8,660 nt of DNA from Sulfurimonas sp. (GTDB lineage Bacteria > Campylobacterota > Campylobacteria > Campylobacterales > Sulfurimonadaceae). The notes beneath the pieces are model-generated. The model did not search any database. It was not told the DNA's origin and was given only the letters and a program-made list of their open reading frames with translations. Shown piece after piece: positions 6,486 through 8,660 of this stretch. The stretch spans positions 1 through 8,660 of the forward strand of contig JAMORM010000054.1 in assembly GCA_027063585.1 (NCBI GenBank), in the 5' to 3' direction. A program made the translations under genes and the position numbers. Each line of letters starts with the position of its first letter. Position 1 is the first letter of the stretch.

Positions 6486-6685
6486 TTACTTTTGGCAAGA
6501 GCAGCGAAGTCTATCTCTTCGTTTGCTTTTTCCTCTTTTCGTTTTTTATCTTCTTCAAAACTTCCTGTTGTAAAAATATATTCATGCTTGCCTTTATTTA
6601 AAACACATCCTTTTGTACCCGGTACGCATGTTACATGTAACAACTTACAATAGCCTTGAAAATCATGCTGACATGTCCATCCCAT
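6482..6685 (-). CDS. Small four-cysteine protein, possible metal binder
   Basis: A 67-residue protein starting [13 protein letters not shown]. The cysteines are C5, C13, C20 and C27, spaced seven or eight residues apart, with histidines at H7 and H17. The core ends [10 protein letters not shown]. Regular cysteine spacing and the PG-x-KGC turn suggest a zinc or iron-sulfur site, but no named family is recognised. The second half is charged ([14 protein letters not shown]) and probably disordered, ending in a short hydrophobic [14 protein letters not shown] sits 7 bases before the ATG and overlaps the stop of the upstream 90-residue gene, so it is the third gene of the transporter operon. The codons for L-H-V-T at 16-19 form a 14-base palindrome. 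The TAA stop overlaps that of thiG on the other strand. The good ribosome site and the clear cysteine pattern argue that this is a real gene. Confidence 0.72.
   Translation of the reverse strand: MGWTCQHDFQGYCKLLHVTCVPGTKGCVLNKGKHEYIFTTGSFEEDKKRKEEKANEEIDFAALAKSN
6497..6531 (+). terminator. Possible rho-independent terminator of thiG inside the convergent small gene
   Basis: A stem begins with AGCAGCGAAG (6500-6509), has a 7-base loop, and closes with CTTCGTTTGCT (6517-6527), with one G-T pair and one bulged T. It is followed at once by TTTTT (6527-6531, sharing its first T with the stem). It lies 15-45 bases past the thiG stop, inside codons of the opposite-strand Cys-rich gene. The inner five base pairs are perfect. 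Stability was judged by eye only. Confidence 0.4.
6629..6642. repeat. 14-base palindrome TGTTACATGTAACA in the Cys-rich gene
   Basis: This is the longest version of the recurrent TTACATGTAA word (core at 6631-6640), here perfect over 14 bases. It is read on the minus strand as L-L-H-V-T, the same codon phase as both rarA copies. Related shorter palindromes lie close by (GACATGTC at 6670-6677) and elsewhere in the window (CACATGTG at 2133-2140). Confidence 0.7.
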
Positions 6686-6695
6686 AATAATATCC

Positions 6696-6968
6696 TTATT
6701 TAAATTTATCGGATAAATGACTCATCAAAAGTAATTGCCCCATTCCCTCAAAAAACTTTTCTATTCTCATCTCTTTGGCATCTACTGCTTTTTGTAAAGC
6801 CGCTAAGAAAACAAGTCTTGATTCTTCAGATGCCTGCATGTAAATATCTATAATATATTCAAAACTTAGAGAATGGACTTTGCCATTAACATCAAAATCT
6901 ATACTCGAAATCGGATTAATCCCTTCATTATGCAAAATTTCCATACACTTTTGTTTGAGAGCGTCCAT
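6696..6968 (-). CDS. 90-residue unrecognised protein coupled to the transporter
   Basis: I take the start at ATG 6968-6966, giving 90 residues, because it overlaps the transporter stop as TAATG and GGGA lies 9 bases upstream. The reading frame stays open to 7043, but that extension would lie wholly inside the transporter gene. The protein is soluble: a helix at about 1-15, a strand-turn-strand around SSIDFDVNGKVHSLSFEYII (21-40), then two helices from about 46 to 86 containing ESRLVFLAALQKAV and EKFFEGMGQLLLMSHLS. It looks like a small alpha/beta helper rather than a membrane protein. No family is recognised. The one-base overlap implies coupled translation and a fixed ratio to the transporter, so an accessory or regulatory role is possible but unproven. 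Confidence 0.75.
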   Translation of the reverse strand: MDALKQKCMEILHNEGINPISSIDFDVNGKVHSLSFEYIIDIYMQASEESRLVFLAALQKAVDAKEMRIEKFFEGMGQLLLMSHLSDKFK

Positions 6969-8305
6969 TATATAATTCCCATCAATGAGAGCATAACAAT
7001 AAACATGGCTACAGGCGTAATATAACGAAGCGAAAAATACCATGGTTCAAAAGCCCATTTAAGCTGTGGTTTCATTGTTGCTTCCACTTCTGAGCGAGGC
7101 ATAACAAAGCCGACAAACAGAGCCATTAAAAGCCCTCCAAGAGGCAACATAATAGCGGCTGTTACATAATCTACCCAGTCAAAAAAGTTTTTACCGCCCC
7201 ATGTCAGATACTCTTTAACACCGTCGATATTTGAAAGAATCGCAAAAATACCAAAAAACCAGAAAAAAGTTCCCATTGAAACAGTAGCTTTTAAACGACT
7301 CCAGCCAAATCTGTCTATAAAATACTGTACCATCGGTTCAACAAGAGAAACAGAAGATGTCAGCCCTGCAAAAGCAAGCGCTATGAAAAACAAAACTGCA
7401 AAAATATTGCCGACAATTCCCATCTCATAAAATGCGGCAGGCAAAGAGATAAACACAAGACCTGGACCTTTTGCGGGACCTGAACCGTATTGATATAAAA
7501 ATGTAAAGAGCATAAGTCCCGCAACTATAGCAATAGTCGTATCTAAAAAAACAACCCAAAAAGCACTTTTGACAATATTTGCATTTTTTTCAAGTGATGC
7601 CGCATAGGTCATAATGGCACCCATACCAAGACTGAGGGTAAAGAATGCATGCCCGACTGCCGTTACAAAGGCATCTCCGTTTAACTTAGACCAATCGGGA
7701 GAGAACATAAAAGTTACGGCCTTTGAAAAGCCGTCTAATGTAACAGCATATGCAAACATAGAAGCTAAAATCAGCATCAATGCGGGCATTAAAAACATAT
7801 TTAATTTTTCTATACCGCCTTTTAAACCTCTGTGCAATACATAGGTAATTATAACAAAAGAAGCGGTATGATAAAAAAGCTGTGTCCAAAAATTTGAATG
7901 CAACATAGTCGTAAAAGTGGTTTCTGCTTCAGCAACTGTCGATGGAAGATAAGTAAGCGATGTTACTATGTAATTAAAAATCCATCCGATTACTACTGAA
8001 TAAAATATCATGATAAATAGACCGGCCAATCCTTGAAAACCGGCCAATTTCCATATATTTTTATGTTTTGGCGCTAATTCTTCAAAAGAAGTAACCGTAT
8101 CCCGACGTCCAAGATACCCAATGAGCATCTCTGCTATCATTATAGAAAAACCGATAAGAAGTACCGTGATAAGATACACTAAAACAAAAGCACCGCCTCC
8201 ATATTCTCCTGTAATATAAGGAAATTTCCATATATTTCCAAGTCCTACAGCACTTCCTGCTGCTGCCAATATAAAACCAATCCGACTAAATCTAGCTATT
8301 TTCAT
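6968..8305 (-). CDS. Sodium-dependent symporter, SNF/NSS family (LeuT-like), probably for amino acids
   Basis: This inner-membrane protein has 445 residues and about 11 transmembrane segments. I use ATG 8305-8303, where the family's typical start (MKIARFSRIGFILA) begins; the frame stays open to 8386, but those 27 codons would cover the tRNA promoter. Family motifs are plain: TM1 GSAVGLGNIWKFPY at 17-30, TM6 FFTLSLGMG at 221-229 and TM8 FAGLTSS at 312-318. By alignment with LeuT, A19 and N24 belong to the Na1 site, and G17, V20, A313, T316 and S317 to Na2. G21 stands where monoamine carriers have aspartate, which favours an amino acid substrate with a free carboxylate. It is shorter than LeuT and fits the 11-segment bacterial group. 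Its stop overlaps the next start as TAATG. The exact substrate cannot be read from the sequence. Confidence 0.92.
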   Translation of the reverse strand: MKIARFSRIGFILAAAGSAVGLGNIWKFPYITGEYGGGAFVLVYLITVLLIGFSIMIAEMLIGYLGRRDTVTSFEELAPKHKNIWKLAGFQGLAGLFIMIFYSVVIGWIFNYIVTSLTYLPSTVAEAETTFTTMLHSNFWTQLFYHTASFVIITYVLHRGLKGGIEKLNMFLMPALMLILASMFAYAVTLDGFSKAVTFMFSPDWSKLNGDAFVTAVGHAFFTLSLGMGAIMTYAASLEKNANIVKSAFWVVFLDTTIAIVAGLMLFTFLYQYGSGPAKGPGLVFISLPAAFYEMGIVGNIFAVLFFIALAFAGLTSSVSLVEPMVQYFIDRFGWSRLKATVSMGTFFWFFGIFAILSNIDGVKEYLTWGGKNFFDWVDYVTAAIMLPLGGLLMALFVGFVMPRSEVEATMKPQLKWAFEPWYFSLRYITPVAMFIVMLSLMGII

Positions 8306-8333
8306 ACGTAACTTTCTGTGTTTAATTATGCTA

Positions 8334-8339
8334 ATTATA
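8334..8339 (-). promoter_or_regulatory. Putative -10 box (TATAAT) of the transporter operon
   Basis: A perfect TATAAT on the minus strand lies 28 bases before the proposed transporter ATG at 8305. A start near 8327 would give a leader of about 20 bases with the weak site GAAAG. There is no convincing -35 box. This agrees with the shorter start of the transporter. Confidence 0.5.
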
Positions 8340-8379
8340 CTTAAAAAATTGAAATTTAGAAAAGAATTTGGAAATACTA

Positions 8380-8408
8380 TTGACATTTTGAATCAAATTA
8401 ACTATAAT
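8380..8408 (+). promoter_or_regulatory. Perfect-consensus sigma-70 promoter of the tRNA genes
   Basis: TTGACA (8380-8385) and TATAAT (8403-8408) are both exact consensus and exactly 17 bases apart. Transcription would start near 8415. The bases between -10 and the start include CGCC, a G+C-rich discriminator typical of stable-RNA promoters that answer to ppGpp. It reads toward tRNA-Pro, 38 bases beyond the predicted start. Confidence 0.85.
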
Positions 8409-8425
8409 TTCGCCTCATTAATCAG

Positions 8426-8445
8426 CATTAAGTGCCTGTTTAATG
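8426..8445 (+). other. Small hairpin in the tRNA leader
   Basis: CATTAA (8426-8431) can pair with TTAATG (8440-8445) across an 8-base loop, ending 7 bases before the tRNA-Pro 5' end. A second CATTAA at 8416-8421 could compete for the same partner. It would be removed by RNase P; any role is speculative. Confidence 0.3.
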
Positions 8446-8452
8446 TGTAGGT

Positions 8453-8530
8453 CGGGGTGTAGCTCAGTATGGTTAGAGTACCTGGTTTGGGACCAGGGGG
8501 CCGAAGGTTCGAGTCCTTTCACCCCGACCA
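8453..8530 (+). tRNA. tRNA-Pro(TGG), CCA encoded
   Basis: A complete cloverleaf of 78 bases. The acceptor CGGGGTG pairs with CACCCCG, with C1-G72 as is usual for bacterial tRNA-Pro. The anticodon stem CCTGG/CCAGG holds the loop TTTGGGA, anticodon TGG at 8488-8490, with G37 next to it. The T arm is GAAGG-TTCGAGT-CCTTT with a 5-base variable loop. The discriminator A is followed by an encoded CCA. It is first after the consensus promoter. Confidence 0.97.
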
Positions 8531-8567
8531 CTTTTAAAATTTTAATTTTATATTTTTACTAAAACAT

Positions 8568-8645
8568 GGTGGGATTAGCTCAGCTGGTTAGAGCACTGGT
8601 TTGTGGTGCCGGGGGTCGCGGGTTCGAATCCCGTATCCCACCCCA
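8568..8645 (+). tRNA. tRNA-His(GTG), CCA encoded
   Basis: The acceptor GTGGGAT (8569-8575) pairs with ATCCCAC (8635-8641). The histidine-specific extra G at -1 (8568) faces C73 (8642), and CCA is encoded at 8643-8645. The anticodon GTG is at 8603-8605 in the loop TTGTGGT. The anticodon stem has two G-U-type pairs, so it is weaker than that of the neighbour. The gene lies 37 bases after tRNA-Pro across an AT-rich spacer with no clear terminator, so both are probably cut from one transcript. Confidence 0.97.
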
Positions 8646-8660
8646 TTTAAAATATATAAA

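Noticed and set aside
6969..7043. Upstream extension of the 90-residue protein by 25 codons.
   Set aside because: It would lie entirely inside the transporter gene, while the TAATG start with GGGA upstream is the simpler choice.
8021..8048. Direct repeat ACCGGCCAAT, two copies 18 bases apart.
   Set aside because: The period equals six codons and encodes the L-A-G of two similar transmembrane turns in the transporter; coincidence of protein sequence is enough.
8531..8567. TTAAAATTTTAA palindrome between the tRNA genes as a terminator.
   Set aside because: It has no G-C pairs and is too weak; co-transcription of the two tRNAs is more likely.

Overview
The window reads as ordinary chromosome of an AT-rich Campylobacterota bacterium (formerly Epsilonproteobacteria), most like the free-living sulfur-oxidising Sulfurimonas group. 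This placement rests on the feel of the proteins (KpsF, RarA, bifunctional NnrDE, ThiG, a short SNF-family symporter), on the A+T-rich codon use and on tightly packed genes. It is an inference, because no rRNA or marker comparison was possible. I see no phage, IS element, CRISPR array, toxin-antitoxin pair or recognised defence system.

Left block, minus strand (1-3451): kdsD/kpsF, then an RsuA/RluB-type pseudouridine synthase, then rarA, with gaps of 2 and 0 bases. After a 57-base spacer holding two abutting palindromes come a 95-residue STAS-like protein and the first 54 codons of a membrane-anchored sensor, probably a chemoreceptor, that runs off the left edge. The block joins KDO/lipopolysaccharide precursor supply, ribosome modification and replication-fork repair, followed by what looks like a signalling pair.

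Middle block, plus strand (3521-6485): a compact, unrecognised P-loop ATPase with HerA/TraG-like motifs, then nnrDE (repair of damaged NAD(P)H hydrates), then thiG (thiamine thiazole synthase). The 69-base divergent gap at 3452-3520 holds back-to-back TATAAT boxes. The one serving kdsD lies so close to its ATG that the message may be leaderless.

Right block, minus strand (6482-8305): an SNF/NSS sodium-dependent (probably amino acid) transporter, coupled by TAATG to a 90-residue unrecognised protein and followed by a 67-residue protein with four cysteines. The last gene converges on thiG, and their stop codons share TTAA; a possible thiG terminator lies inside the small gene's coding end.

Right edge, plus strand (8380-8645): a perfect-consensus sigma-70 promoter drives tRNA-Pro(TGG) and tRNA-His(GTG), both with encoded CCA.

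The least explained signal is the palindrome TTACATGTAA, found four times exactly (with a shorter TACATGTA core at two more places), mostly inside genes. No convincing new multi-gene system is visible. The best leads are this word, the HerA-like ATPase beside nnrDE, and the transporter/90-residue/Cys-rich cassette.
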